DNA from: a virus
Direction: 5' to 3' (one strand)
Virus record (IMG/VR): IMGVR_UViG_3300044613_001457
Span: 1-29,040 of that record
DNA: 29,040 nucleotides
Position numbers and translations under genes: made by a program. Of the stretch, positions 1 to 7,494 are shown piece after piece; within the stretch, counting starts at the first letter, position 1, and the number at the start of each line of letters is the position of its first letter. The notes beneath the pieces were generated by a model. It was not told where the DNA came from. It saw only the letters and a program-made list of their open reading frames with translations, and ran no database searches.

Positions 1-1616
1 GGCACCGTAATGTCTGGGCGCCCTGCAACCCCTTGAATAAGGTCATACAGATTCTGATCTTCGGCAGATAAAGGTACCTCTGCGGATTCTTTTTCTCTTT
101 GGAAAGCGTCCTGTGCTGCCTGATACGCCACACTCAATGGCGCCCCACTGGCTAGTGCATCAAGATATGCTTGAACTGCAGCATCAGACTTCGATAGCTC
201 TGACCCTATGGTCTCCTGCGGATCGGCGGACCTGAGCGTCTCCGTAACCGCACTTCCAGCCTTGTTAAACAGATTTGCACTCTCAGTGCTTAATGTATTT
301 ACGAAGTTATTGTATTCACCAGACAACGCCGTCAATTGCCCATTAAGTCGATCAAATTCGGTTTTTGCTTCATTGTATTGAGTGAAGAAGTTGCGGTCTT
401 CAAGTATCTTGTATTGGGCATTAAGATCTTCAATCCTCTTTGGTAAATCTAGATTTCTGTGTAAATCGGCTTGCTCCTGATAATACTGAGCCTCTCGCTC
501 TACAACGGGTACCATGTTAAAACCGGGTTGATCTGCCCATGCCCGCCAACTGGGATCATTAAGCTGTCGATTCGCTTGGTCGGCTCTCTTTTGATAATCG
601 TTTATCATTTTCTCAGTATCTTGATACCGAGCTTTATAAACATTGAAGTTATTAATGTCTTGACTATTTGACTTTATTAAATTGTTTACTTTTTCTGCAG
701 CGGTGTTTGTGTCTTTCTGAAGACCTTCAAGTTGTTGATGCTTCTTCTGCGCTTCAGACAGAGTGGTGCCTGCCTGTTGAGCTTTTAAAGCATCCATCAT
801 CACCTGACCAGTGGTGCGTGCAAGACTACCAATCACCGCATCATTTACATCTTTGTCAAGGAGCTTGGCCATCAAAGCGGAATTGGTAGCCCCGACCACA
901 TAACGACCAAATGTTGGATTATCTTGAATCAGCTTTCCTAATTCAGGCACTTCATTGATCGCCTTTGCAACGATCTGCGTTGACTGCAGAAGCGATGACA
1001 CGGCAGCGGTCTCAACGTCCTGTCCCATAACTGCCGCCTGGGCGGTTGAAGAAAGTACATCCTGCACCGGCTGTGGTAATTTACGAAAATCTGCCGATTG
1101 GCCAAGCGAGAATGGGATCGTCTGCGCCACGCCCGTAAGCAACGCCTGATCAATCGGTCTACCTGTGATCGCCGCCTCTACCGCGCGACCCGCCATATTA
1201 CCCGCAAGCGCTCCAAGAACGGTAGGCGCAACACCAGCACCTAGGGCAGCACCAGAACCCGCTGCTATACCCGTTCCTAGACCGGCGGCAGTCGCGCTCG
1301 TGGCACCCGCCGTCAAACCTGTAGTAGCTCCAGCACCAGCGGATACGCCAGATCCCAAAGCGGTGCCTGTCGCGGAGCTCACGGAGCTTGTTACAGCGCT
1401 GGACACCATAGACCCGACTTGAGCACCAACACCTGAAAGCACTGCGCTTTTTAGTACATCGCTAGCGCTGCCACCCTGAACAGCGGTTAAGGTACCGGCA
1501 ATCACGCCAGTTCCTACTGCGGTTGCGAATACCGACGCTCCGACAATAGCGGTGCCGATTGCTGCAGCAGCTCCGGAAGCAACTGCAGCGCCTAAGATAA
1601 TTGGGGCGGCGGGCAT
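1..1616 (-). CDS. Large internal/ejection-type virion protein, partial (C-terminus off window)
   Basis: I translated an open frame of 538 codons from an ATG at 1616-1614 to the left window edge without meeting a stop, so the C-terminus lies outside. The start directly abuts the TAG stop of the upstream gene. Residues 1 to about 170 are extremely rich in Gly, Ala, Ser, Thr and Val, with long weakly hydrophobic stretches. Residues from about 270 onward are polar with many Gln, Lys, Asp and Glu, and look like long helices or coiled coils. This build (flexible hydrophobic N-terminus plus helical body), placed last after the hub and a GNAT-like protein, fits podovirus internal virion or DNA-ejection proteins (T7 gp14-16 and P22 gp7/16/20 are functional analogues). 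That role is inferred from composition and position, and I see no diagnostic enzymatic motif in the visible part. A tape-measure-like protein is the alternative. Confidence 0.75.
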   Translation of the reverse strand, partial: MPAAPIILGAAVASGAAAAIGTAIVGASVFATAVGTGVIAGTLTAVQGGSASDVLKSAVLSGVGAQVGSMVSSAVTSSVSSATGTALGSGVSAGAGATTGLTAGATSATAAGLGTGIAAGSGAALGAGVAPTVLGALAGNMAGRAVEAAITGRPIDQALLTGVAQTIPFSLGQSADFRKLPQPVQDVLSSTAQAAVMGQDVETAAVSSLLQSTQIVAKAINEVPELGKLIQDNPTFGRYVVGATNSALMAKLLDKDVNDAVIGSLARTTGQVMMDALKAQQAGTTLSEAQKKHQQLEGLQKDTNTAAEKVNNLIKSNSQDINNFNVYKARYQDTEKMINDYQKRADQANRQLNDPSWRAWADQPGFNMVPVVEREAQYYQEQADLHRNLDLPKRIEDLNAQYKILEDRNFFTQYNEAKTEFDRLNGQLTALSGEYNNFVNTLSTESANLFNKAGSAVTETLRSADPQETIGSELSKSDAAVQAYLDALASGAPLSVAYQAAQDAFQREKESAEVPLSAEDQNLYDLIQGVAGRPDITV

Positions 1617-2039
1617 CTAGAACTCCACTACATAAATATATATGGTTTTGCCGTCCATCTCTTCCTTTAATTCTTTGATCGGCAGTCGAGTCTGACGGGC
1701 AATACGTGCGAACCTGCGGTCTTCGGTGTAGGTATAGGCAAGCGTTACCCCGATGCTCTTTAAGTATTCGGCGAGTTTTTTAAACCCGGCGACCATATTC
1801 GCTGGAATCAAATCCGCAGCCATCGTGTGAACTTCCACGGCGCCCTTACCACGCACAAGAATTAAAAATACTATATTATTAATATCTACGAGTTTGGCTC
1901 CGGGTTCCTGCAACACAGTGGCGAGCTTTCCCATCATCTCGTCCGCTTCGCGCTGATTTCCACCGGTTTCACGCAAGAAATATTTATTAACGGTGCTAAG
2001 CAGCCGACGCTCTTGACCTTCAAATTTGTCGAAGTTCAT
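1617..2039 (-). CDS. GNAT-like (acetyltransferase-fold) virion-associated protein, tentative
   Basis: This is a 140-aa protein. Its ATG overlaps the TGA of the upstream 87-aa gene (ATGA overlap) and its TAG abuts the start of the large internal protein. The second half has a beta strand with VEVHTM, a helix ending KLAEYLKSIG, then AYTYTEDRRFARIARQ and a closing strand. That order resembles the later part of a GNAT fold, where a neighbouring residue pair reports a relative's position along the chain. Small GNAT-like proteins at this place in podovirus gene order include T7 gp13 (internal virion protein A), which has lost catalysis. I see no clear acetyl-CoA pyrophosphate loop (Q/RxxGxG/A), so activity is doubtful. 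A structural role near the ejection protein is the more cautious reading. Fold assignment is by eye. Confidence 0.6.
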   Translation of the reverse strand: MNFDKFEGQERRLLSTVNKYFLRETGGNQREADEMMGKLATVLQEPGAKLVDINNIVFLILVRGKGAVEVHTMAADLIPANMVAGFKKLAEYLKSIGVTLAYTYTEDRRFARIARQTRLPIKELKEEMDGKTIYIYVVEF

Positions 2040-2299
2040 GGTCCTATCACCTGTGGGTTTATCGCAGCAAGAAGTGCCGAAGCCCAGTCGAACCAGTCAT
2101 CAAATTCGCTCGTTCCGGGGATAGCCTCGTTGGTGAATACGTCGATTGCCTTAAGGCCATCACCCCACTCCTTCCAATCGGTCTGCGATGTGGGGATTGA
2201 TAACTGATTCGCAGCGTATTGCTCGACCATAAGCGAAGCCCAAGATTCAAAGGTATGAAACCGAGGATCGTAGACGAGTGGAGGGGAAATCGTGGACAT
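2036..2299 (-). CDS. Small acidic protein of unknown function in tail cluster
   Basis: This 87-aa protein is acidic and Trp-rich (Trp in WASL, WKEWGD, DWFDWAS). The ATG at 2299 shares a base with the TAA of the hub gene (TAATG), and the 3' end overlaps the next gene by four bases (ATGA), so translation is probably coupled on both sides. I do not recognise a named domain and see no membrane segment or signal peptide. Tight placement between the hub and the GNAT-like gene suggests a tail or ejection accessory protein, but that is inference from context only. Confidence 0.7.
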   Translation of the reverse strand: MSTISPPLVYDPRFHTFESWASLMVEQYAANQLSIPTSQTDWKEWGDGLKAIDVFTNEAIPGTSEFDDWFDWASALLAAINPQVIGP

Positions 2300-4527
2300 T
2301 AGTAGCCTCGGACATCGCCGAATGTGGCGCTAAGCAGCAAACGACCTAACTGGTAATTACCGCCCGCCTCATCCGACTCGCATTTAATACGCAACTCGCG
2401 GCGCTGCTCCTTCATATCGATCTTCTTCGTATTAGGTCCAAATATGTAAGGGCTTGACGTTTCGTCCTCGGCTTGTGCATACGGGCGCCCAGTGATATAG
2501 AGCTTCATATTCCCAGTCATGATAAAGTCGGGTTCCACACGCTCCAGCCGCAGCCACCGATTCAGGCCTTCAACGTCTGGTCGTGATGGGCCACCTGTGA
2601 CCAGCCCCAGATCACTAGTCTCGAAGTATGACTGAATAGCAAGCGTGTTCTGCCCATCCACTTCATCGGTGCCGATTTCATGCTGGTAAATCTTCACGAG
2701 GTCGCCTTGGGTGCGGAAGGCTAGTATCTCGGTACCTGAGGCGGTGGCGTCATCATCCATTACAATATTCTGGACCCAGATCGTGTCGACGTCAATGCTG
2801 AACCCGGTCCCACCGCCGATGTCGGCGTCATCCACCGCGATTGTGTCTCCGACCTGATACCCCGAGCCCGGGTTCACGATTGACACGACAGTAACAACAC
2901 CACCGGCCACCGTAATGTCCGCCGTAGCACCGCCACCAGAACCGCCAGTGATTTCAACTCCCGTGTAGGTATTGTCTGCATACCCAGACCCGGGAACAAG
3001 ATTAGTCAGCGCGTTTATGGCGCTGGTCTGCAGCTCCAATACCTGTGTACCCACAGGGATTCCTGGACCAACGATTACCTGCCCCACCTGCACCTGAGTA
3101 TTGTATGTGTTTGAGGGCAAATACGGACTGTTATTCGTCGTGGTGTAGCTCTCTGTGAACACAATCTCCGATACCGTGGCTGGCCAAGCAGCAGCAATCG
3201 GGTATGCGAACACCTGCGAGAAGTAACCCGCAGTCCGACGTGCGCCTAATGCCTCACCCGCATCGTACCAAGTGTTCTCACGGACGTTATAAATGATAGC
3301 GTCATTGCACTCGGTGGAATCGCCCCGAGGGTAATACCACCAGATCTCTCCATAGCGGGGAACCTTCTGCGCCCAGACCTTCTGGCGTTGATTGTAATTC
3401 AGATTATCAAAGAAGTAGTTTTGATTCATCTGATTTGGAATCTCTTTCACCGTTCCGTTATACAACAGGAATCGGTCCACACCACACCAGTAATAGATAC
3501 CATCATACTCGATTACGCACTGCGAGGACATGATGGAGGTCTGACTTGATATTATATCATACCGCCAGAAGGTGGGTGGGGCGAAGTTCGCGGTGCCGGG
3601 AATTCCGAGTGATTGGGGAGCATAGGAGACCCGAATCAAGCTGTCCAAGCTCCAGAAAAGGCCCGAGGGACTGTTCGAACCACCCCGGACGGGGAGGCCC
3701 TGAACAATCTTGCCTGTGGCAGCATTTACTTCGTTCGCGTCGGCAGACACCCAGTCTTGAGCGTTACCCGCCGCACAATTCCTGATAAGGCCGTTGTTAC
3801 CATACACAAACACGTAGGGGTGCAGCACCACCACACCACCCGATACAACGACATTATTATCAAAGGTTGCCGTAACGGTCGCTGAGGCCGTGGCATTGGC
3901 GCTTAGAGTAACAGTGGTCCCGATCACCGACACTACTGTAGTATTGGCGGGAATCCCGGCTCCGGTTACCGTTTGTCCTGCACCGATTAAAGTGTTTATG
4001 GCGGCGAGCGTTACATTAGGACTACCATTTACGGTCGTGACCGAGTCCGTAAAGACGCCAATCTTGCTCATGGTCGTGCCGTTTATGTCGCCAATCAGCA
4101 CCGGGGTGTTTATCGTATCATCAATCGACCCTAAGTCCTGTCCGGGATGCGCGACTAGGCTTTGAACCCCGGCGCCACCCACATCGAAGAATCCGTCGAA
4201 TTGCCATAAATTTAAGTCAGACGCTGTAAAGTCGCTAAGTGTAAAATTCTGAATCCCCGCTCCGATCCCATTATCATCGATGGTTAGCACTTGCAGGCCA
4301 TCGTTGTACCCGCTGAAGATCTGCGTAAAATTATTCTGACTATTAATCCAAATGCCCCGGCTTGGGCCTTTAAGCTCATCGGAGATTACCTTGAACCCAC
4401 CCATCTTACGGGGGCGACCACGCTGGAACCTTACCCAACGCCCGTCGTTGTAGAACTGTTTGTCCAGTATCGTGCCGTCACGCTGAATTCCTGCCTGCGT
4501 GTCGATGGAAAAGACTTTTTGAGTCAT
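2299..4527 (-). CDS. Tail hub/nozzle-like protein (P22 gp10-like head-completion class) with inserted modules
   Basis: This 742-aa protein starts at an ATG sharing one base with the upstream fibre stop (TAATG). The N-terminus carries YNDGRWVRFQRGRPRKMGGF followed by a strand-rich body with repeated aromatic blade-like motifs (GIWINSQ, VIEYDGIYYWCGVDRFLLYNG, VPRYGEIWWYYPRGDS, YNVRENTWYD). This resembles the beta-propeller-like hubs that close short-tailed phage portals (P22 gp10 and podoviral nozzles are functional comparisons). The core is interrupted by two related modules starting FT(D/E)S, at about residues 159-222 and 457-604. The second is itself split by a GSGY repeat module at about 508-582. 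The C-terminal 140 residues return to core-like sequence (LNRWLRLERVEPDF). Position next to fibre and adaptor genes supports a tail-completion role. Confidence is good for a structural tail protein and moderate for hub specifically. Confidence 0.8.
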   Translation of the reverse strand: MTQKVFSIDTQAGIQRDGTILDKQFYNDGRWVRFQRGRPRKMGGFKVISDELKGPSRGIWINSQNNFTQIFSGYNDGLQVLTIDDNGIGAGIQNFTLSDFTASDLNLWQFDGFFDVGGAGVQSLVAHPGQDLGSIDDTINTPVLIGDINGTTMSKIGVFTDSVTTVNGSPNVTLAAINTLIGAGQTVTGAGIPANTTVVSVIGTTVTLSANATASATVTATFDNNVVVSGGVVVLHPYVFVYGNNGLIRNCAAGNAQDWVSADANEVNAATGKIVQGLPVRGGSNSPSGLFWSLDSLIRVSYAPQSLGIPGTANFAPPTFWRYDIISSQTSIMSSQCVIEYDGIYYWCGVDRFLLYNGTVKEIPNQMNQNYFFDNLNYNQRQKVWAQKVPRYGEIWWYYPRGDSTECNDAIIYNVRENTWYDAGEALGARRTAGYFSQVFAYPIAAAWPATVSEIVFTESYTTTNNSPYLPSNTYNTQVQVGQVIVGPGIPVGTQVLELQTSAINALTNLVPGSGYADNTYTGVEITGGSGGGATADITVAGGVVTVVSIVNPGSGYQVGDTIAVDDADIGGGTGFSIDVDTIWVQNIVMDDDATASGTEILAFRTQGDLVKIYQHEIGTDEVDGQNTLAIQSYFETSDLGLVTGGPSRPDVEGLNRWLRLERVEPDFIMTGNMKLYITGRPYAQAEDETSSPYIFGPNTKKIDMKEQRRELRIKCESDEAGGNYQLGRLLLSATFGDVRGY
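2716..4053 (-). repeat. Two copies of a FT(D/E)S...GIP module inside the hub, the second split by a GSGY module
   Basis: Module A covers residues about 159-222 (bases 3862-4053): FTDSVTTVNGSP, then GQTVTGAGIP, then ANATASATV. Module B covers residues about 457-604 (bases 2716-3159): FTESYTTTNNSP, then GQVIVGPGIP, then DDDATASGTEI. Between the last two blocks of B lies a 75-residue segment (bases 2782-3006) with two short repeats, each starting PGSGY and followed by a Gly-rich GG/GGTG strand. The parallels are visible directly in the translation. The nested-insertion reading is inference. Confidence 0.65.
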
Positions 4528-5768
4528 TAGAAGGTTCCACCCGACATACCTGCGGTAAACGTTCCGGTGCCAGTAATCGTAAGACCAGTAGCGGTAAGGC
4601 CGAACCGTTGACTACCGTTCACCGACATACCGATCTCGAACGACCCTGGACGGTAGATGCCGGTATTCGTCTCTGAAGCAAAGTTCAGCGAGGGAGTGCC
4701 TGCGGTCCCGTCTACCAAAGAAATGCTCGTAGCACCCGCAGCTACCGTAGAAGCGTTAAGCACGTTCAACGAGTCACACAATAAGATTACTTGCTCGCCC
4801 GCCGGCACGACCGCAGTAGCACCACCGGCCACACCAGTCTCGAAGGTAATTGTGTAATTCGCACCCGTTCCGTCGGTCTGGTTCGTTACATAGTACACTT
4901 GAATCGTTGGCGGGATCTGCACAGTCACATTACCTGTGAGCGTTCCCGTGTACTTCTGGATTACATTTGCAGCCTCGGACGAGGTAAGTATCTCGGTGCC
5001 TGAGGATACAGCCTTGGTGAGCTGCGTGAAGTTGAACTGCGTCGATTTGCCCAGACCTACCGTGAAGAACGCCACGCCCGAACAGGTGATGAAGCATGAG
5101 TCGGCGGGTTGCAGCGCGATCGTTGCCGATCCGTTGATCAGATCACCACTTGAGGGGGCGATCGTCAGGGTGCCAGTGCCGCCGTTTCTTACCACCATGA
5201 ACCAATCATTGCCCAAGGTGGGCGCCGAGGTTAAGGTAAGAGTCCCCGCACCACCCGTCCAAACGTAGGTCTCTGCGCGATCATTGGCGACCGCTGTGTA
5301 GTCAGAACCAAAAGTTGTTACACTAAACGCACTATTCAGCGTAGTCGCGATCGCCTTGAGTCCATTACCCGCCAGTGCCGCAGCGTCGATTGCAGACGCT
5401 CCAACACCAAAGGCGATTAGTCCCCAAGTGCCTGCTGTGTTCGCGTTGGTAGTGATGTAGATGTACTTGGCTAACCCCGCCGCCACCGTGGCGATGGTGT
5501 TTCCGTCGTAGTCCGCGACCGTGAAAGTATTAGCACCAACGTTCCGTATTAGGGCGTCTTCACCCACCGAGGCCTGATTGGCCGGGGGCATACGCAGCGT
5601 AAGACTACTCGTCGTGGCGGTCACGTTCATGATCCGTGCCGCGTAGTCGTCCGTGGCGCTGCCATTAATCGGCCAGCTCAGCGTCGTATTCGCAGCAAGC
5701 GTAATCGCCCGAAAGCTTACGTCCGTCGGCTGAATGACGGTACCGGTAAATGGAGAAATATAGCTCAT
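4527..5768 (-). CDS. Tail fibre-like virion protein with C-terminal SGGTF
   Basis: This 413-aa protein is rich in Thr, Gly, Ala and Ser, as expected of phage fibres. The ATG at 5768 overlaps the TGA of the adaptor gene (ATGA). Residues about 1-150 form an attachment-type domain (MPPANQASVGEDALIRNVGAN, then AAALAGNGLKA). The middle contains repeated short strand motifs (TGGAGTLTLTSAP, NGGTGTLTIAPSSGD). The C-terminal 70 residues contain SLNFASETNTGIYRPGSFEIG, a segment shared by many fibres, followed by GLTITGTG. The last residues GMSGGTF match the end of the 1137-aa fibre encoded at 11797-15210. Its direct coupling to adaptor and hub genes suggests it is a fibre or appendage attached at the tail. 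The receptor is unknown. There is no enzymatic motif. Confidence 0.8.
   Translation of the reverse strand: MSYISPFTGTVIQPTDVSFRAITLAANTTLSWPINGSATDDYAARIMNVTATTSSLTLRMPPANQASVGEDALIRNVGANTFTVADYDGNTIATVAAGLAKYIYITTNANTAGTWGLIAFGVGASAIDAAALAGNGLKAIATTLNSAFSVTTFGSDYTAVANDRAETYVWTGGAGTLTLTSAPTLGNDWFMVVRNGGTGTLTIAPSSGDLINGSATIALQPADSCFITCSGVAFFTVGLGKSTQFNFTQLTKAVSSGTEILTSSEAANVIQKYTGTLTGNVTVQIPPTIQVYYVTNQTDGTGANYTITFETGVAGGATAVVPAGEQVILLCDSLNVLNASTVAAGATSISLVDGTAGTPSLNFASETNTGIYRPGSFEIGMSVNGSQRFGLTATGLTITGTGTFTAGMSGGTF
4536..4541 (-). promoter_or_regulatory. Shine-Dalgarno-like site for the hub gene, inside the fibre's last codons
   Basis: The minus strand reads GGTGGA, an 8-base spacer, then ATG of the hub at 4527. 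The purine run encodes the Gly-Gly of the fibre's C-terminal GGTF. The spacer ACCTTCTA is identical to the one before the 394-aa fibre start at 11456. Confidence 0.5.
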
Positions 5769-6400
5769 GAGTCCACCGCGATAGCTTGACGGTCGGCGAT
5801 TCGGAGGTTGTCCTCGGTCTTGAGTGACGTCATAATGATGTCATACTCGGACCGCCACATCGGAATTCGCTCGTCGTTTTTAAGGAATGGCATTGCCTGC
5901 AGCAGCGAGCCGTAGAGCAGCGCCTGGGGGGCGTACTGAGTGAACCAATTCGATTGGTTCGACGAATCCAATGGCTGGACTCTCTGGTAATACAGAATCT
6001 CGAAGTCGTATGCAGCATCGGGCGTCGGACCCACCAGCCAATGGTCATAATCATAATCGCAAAAGAACTTCGGTGTGTCGGTCTGCGCGGGATCCGGCCA
6101 ATATTCACGAATATATTCATACTTGCGCAGCAACACAGGCTGGCGTTGCCCCGCCACGGTAACGTTGAAAGATACCGTCTTGCGCCACCGGGCGGGCTTC
6201 GGGATAATGGCTTCGCCCTGCACCATCTGACTAGTGTTTACGATCAGATTTCCTAGGAATTTTATCTGCGTGGCGATCTGCTGCTCAGCTAGCATAATGA
6301 AGGTCGGGATCTTTGCCAGCGTGGCTTGATCCGTCCGTTCGAGATACGACTCAATGTCGGCCACCAGAGAGTCATACGTCATCACCACTGCCGCAGTCAT
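5765..6400 (-). CDS. Head-tail adaptor-like protein (SU10-adaptor/gp4-like class)
   Basis: This 211-aa protein begins at an ATG at 6400, preceded by AGGTGA five bases upstream. The N-terminal helical part (YDSLVADIESYLERTD, IPTFIMLAEQQIATQI) followed by a strand-rich middle (IIPKPARWRKTVSFNV, VLLRKYEYIREYWPDP, FCDYDYDHWLVGPTP, YYQRVQPL) and a helical C-terminus (QALLYGSLLQAMPFL) is the typical build of podoviral adaptor proteins that sit under the portal. It precedes a fibre and the hub, consistent with a connector role. A second, larger adaptor-like protein is encoded at 15547-16620, so this phage may use two different connector rings. The family assignment rests on pattern recognition, not a database search. 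Confidence 0.75.
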   Translation of the reverse strand: MTAAVVMTYDSLVADIESYLERTDQATLAKIPTFIMLAEQQIATQIKFLGNLIVNTSQMVQGEAIIPKPARWRKTVSFNVTVAGQRQPVLLRKYEYIREYWPDPAQTDTPKFFCDYDYDHWLVGPTPDAAYDFEILYYQRVQPLDSSNQSNWFTQYAPQALLYGSLLQAMPFLKNDERIPMWRSEYDIIMTSLKTEDNLRIADRQAIAVDS

Positions 6401-6408
6401 AGCGTCAC

Positions 6409-6594
6409 CTAAATTTTAAGTACAATGGTAAGAAGTATCGTGATGATGAAGGCCACCGACCCCATCAAAATTTGTTCGATACGCTTAAGTCGAGAATCAA
6501 TCGACGCATACCGAATCTCACATATAGCCTCGTGCTTGTCGATTCGAGCCATGCTCTCTTCGATCATGAGGTTCGCGGTAGCTGCCTTGTCCAT
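6409..6594 (-). CDS. XhlA-like small membrane protein of the lysis cassette
   Basis: This 61-aa protein has a polar helical N-terminus (about residues 1-43, coiled-coil-like, with IDSRLKRIEQIL) and a single C-terminal transmembrane segment at about 45-60 (VAFIITILLTIVL). That topology matches haemolysin XhlA-type phage proteins, which accompany holins and cell-wall hydrolases. The ATG at 6594 lies in an AT-rich leader with AGGA motifs. It follows the M15 peptidase gene and precedes the adaptor gene, so it closes the lysis cassette. With one transmembrane helix it is probably a lysis accessory, not the main pore. Inner-membrane location is predicted, and the exact role is unproven. A short spanin-like function is less likely because no lipobox is present. 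Confidence 0.72.
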   Translation of the reverse strand: MDKAATANLMIEESMARIDKHEAICEIRYASIDSRLKRIEQILMGSVAFIITILLTIVLKI

Positions 6595-6631
6595 TCCTAA
6601 TTTTCCTATAAAAAGTATTATTTTGTCAATT

Positions 6632-7099
6632 TCAGGGTACCAGACCGGGGAGATACACCGTCTTTCCGTCTTTTTTCGTTGCAGTCAAGACCTGTTTCTT
6701 CAGATCTTTATCATCGTAACTAACATGAACCCAACCACTGTCAGGTATGCCAGGAGTATAAAATTCCAAAATAAGCTGTGTGTAAGCCAAGTGGTCTCGA
6801 ATATAAGCAGCCAGATCTGCATTTGGTACTCCCGGTATTTCAATGTCAGCAGCCATTCCCCGGCAATGATCCGAGGTCCTGGACCCCCCTACTTGAGCGT
6901 TTACCTCCGGCGAACGATAGCCCGAATTTACCTTGACGCCCTTCTGGTAGTGGTCACGGATCGGTTGCAACACGTTGGCGCAGAGGTTCAGCAAGTTGTT
7001 CAGTTCGTCTGGGCCAGGGTTATTTTCCATGCCATGACGAAGTGCGGTCTCAGACTTCACCATCTCGGCAAGGCTAAAGTTCTTGGTCAGTTGGGTCAT
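6632..7099 (-). CDS. Peptidase M15-type endolysin (peptidoglycan endopeptidase)
   Basis: This 155-aa protein carries the M15 zinc-peptidase signature. VNSGYRSPEVNAQVGG at about residues 57-72 is followed by SDHCRGMAADIE with probable zinc ligands His78 and Asp85, and WVHVSY supplies the third ligand, His125. The length fits the compact M15_3-like phage and prophage enzymes. It would cut peptide bonds of peptidoglycan in the periplasm at lysis. There is no signal peptide, so export depends on a holin. The two upstream genes encode holin-like membrane proteins, and the ATG overlaps the TGA of the nearer one (ATGA). Family assignment is strong. The precise bond cleaved (L-Ala-D-Glu or a cross-link) cannot be told from sequence alone. 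Confidence 0.9.
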   Translation of the reverse strand: MTQLTKNFSLAEMVKSETALRHGMENNPGPDELNNLLNLCANVLQPIRDHYQKGVKVNSGYRSPEVNAQVGGSRTSDHCRGMAADIEIPGVPNADLAAYIRDHLAYTQLILEFYTPGIPDSGWVHVSYDDKDLKKQVLTATKKDGKTVYLPGLVP

Positions 7100-7494
7100 T
7101 TCTTTTCTTTCATAGCCAGAATCTTCTCAAGCGTACGACCGCCAAAGTAGAAGCTCATGATCAACATGCCCCACTGGCCTAGCAGGGTGACATAGGACTC
7201 GTTGGCGTTGTACCCGTAGGCAGACATCATGGCAAAGACGGTGTAGACCACGAGAATGAAGATCAGCGTCATGGGGCGGATGTTCTTTGACAGCCAAGAG
7301 TCAGATGCCATATCTGCCTTGGCACGCTCCGTGAGGTTGTCCTGCTCATTCATGTCGGCCTGGAGTTCAGCCAACTGTCCCTTCTGTGCCATTTCCATGA
7401 GCTTGGCCTGGGCTTCTGCTTTGGCAGCAGGGTCAGGAAGTACCTTGTCTAGTACCTTTTCACCTATAGATAGCAGTGCGGCAATGGGTAGCAT
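7096..7494 (-). CDS. Holin, 3TM (gene-transfer-agent holin-like) family
   Basis: This 132-aa protein has a short hydrophobic or amphipathic N-terminus (LPIAALLSIGEKVLDKVLPD) and a polar helical middle rich in Gln, Glu and Lys. SKNIRPMTLIFILVVYTVFAM then forms a transmembrane segment at about residues 74-93, and a second lies at about 101-119 (LLGQWGMLIMSFYFGGR). This order, with the SWLSKNIRP lead-in and the FGGRTLEKI tail, is characteristic of the 3TM holin family first defined in gene-transfer agents. It would form lesions in the inner membrane that let the M15 peptidase reach peptidoglycan. The ATG directly follows the TAA of the neighbouring 2-TM protein, and the end overlaps the peptidase start. 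Confidence 0.82.
   Translation of the reverse strand: MLPIAALLSIGEKVLDKVLPDPAAKAEAQAKLMEMAQKGQLAELQADMNEQDNLTERAKADMASDSWLSKNIRPMTLIFILVVYTVFAMMSAYGYNANESYVTLLGQWGMLIMSFYFGGRTLEKILAMKEKK

Noticed and set aside
6425-7150. Plus-strand 241-codon open frame across the lysis cassette
   Set aside because: It is antisense to three coupled genes with recognisable domains (XhlA-like, M15 peptidase, holin), has no ribosome site and no family resemblance.
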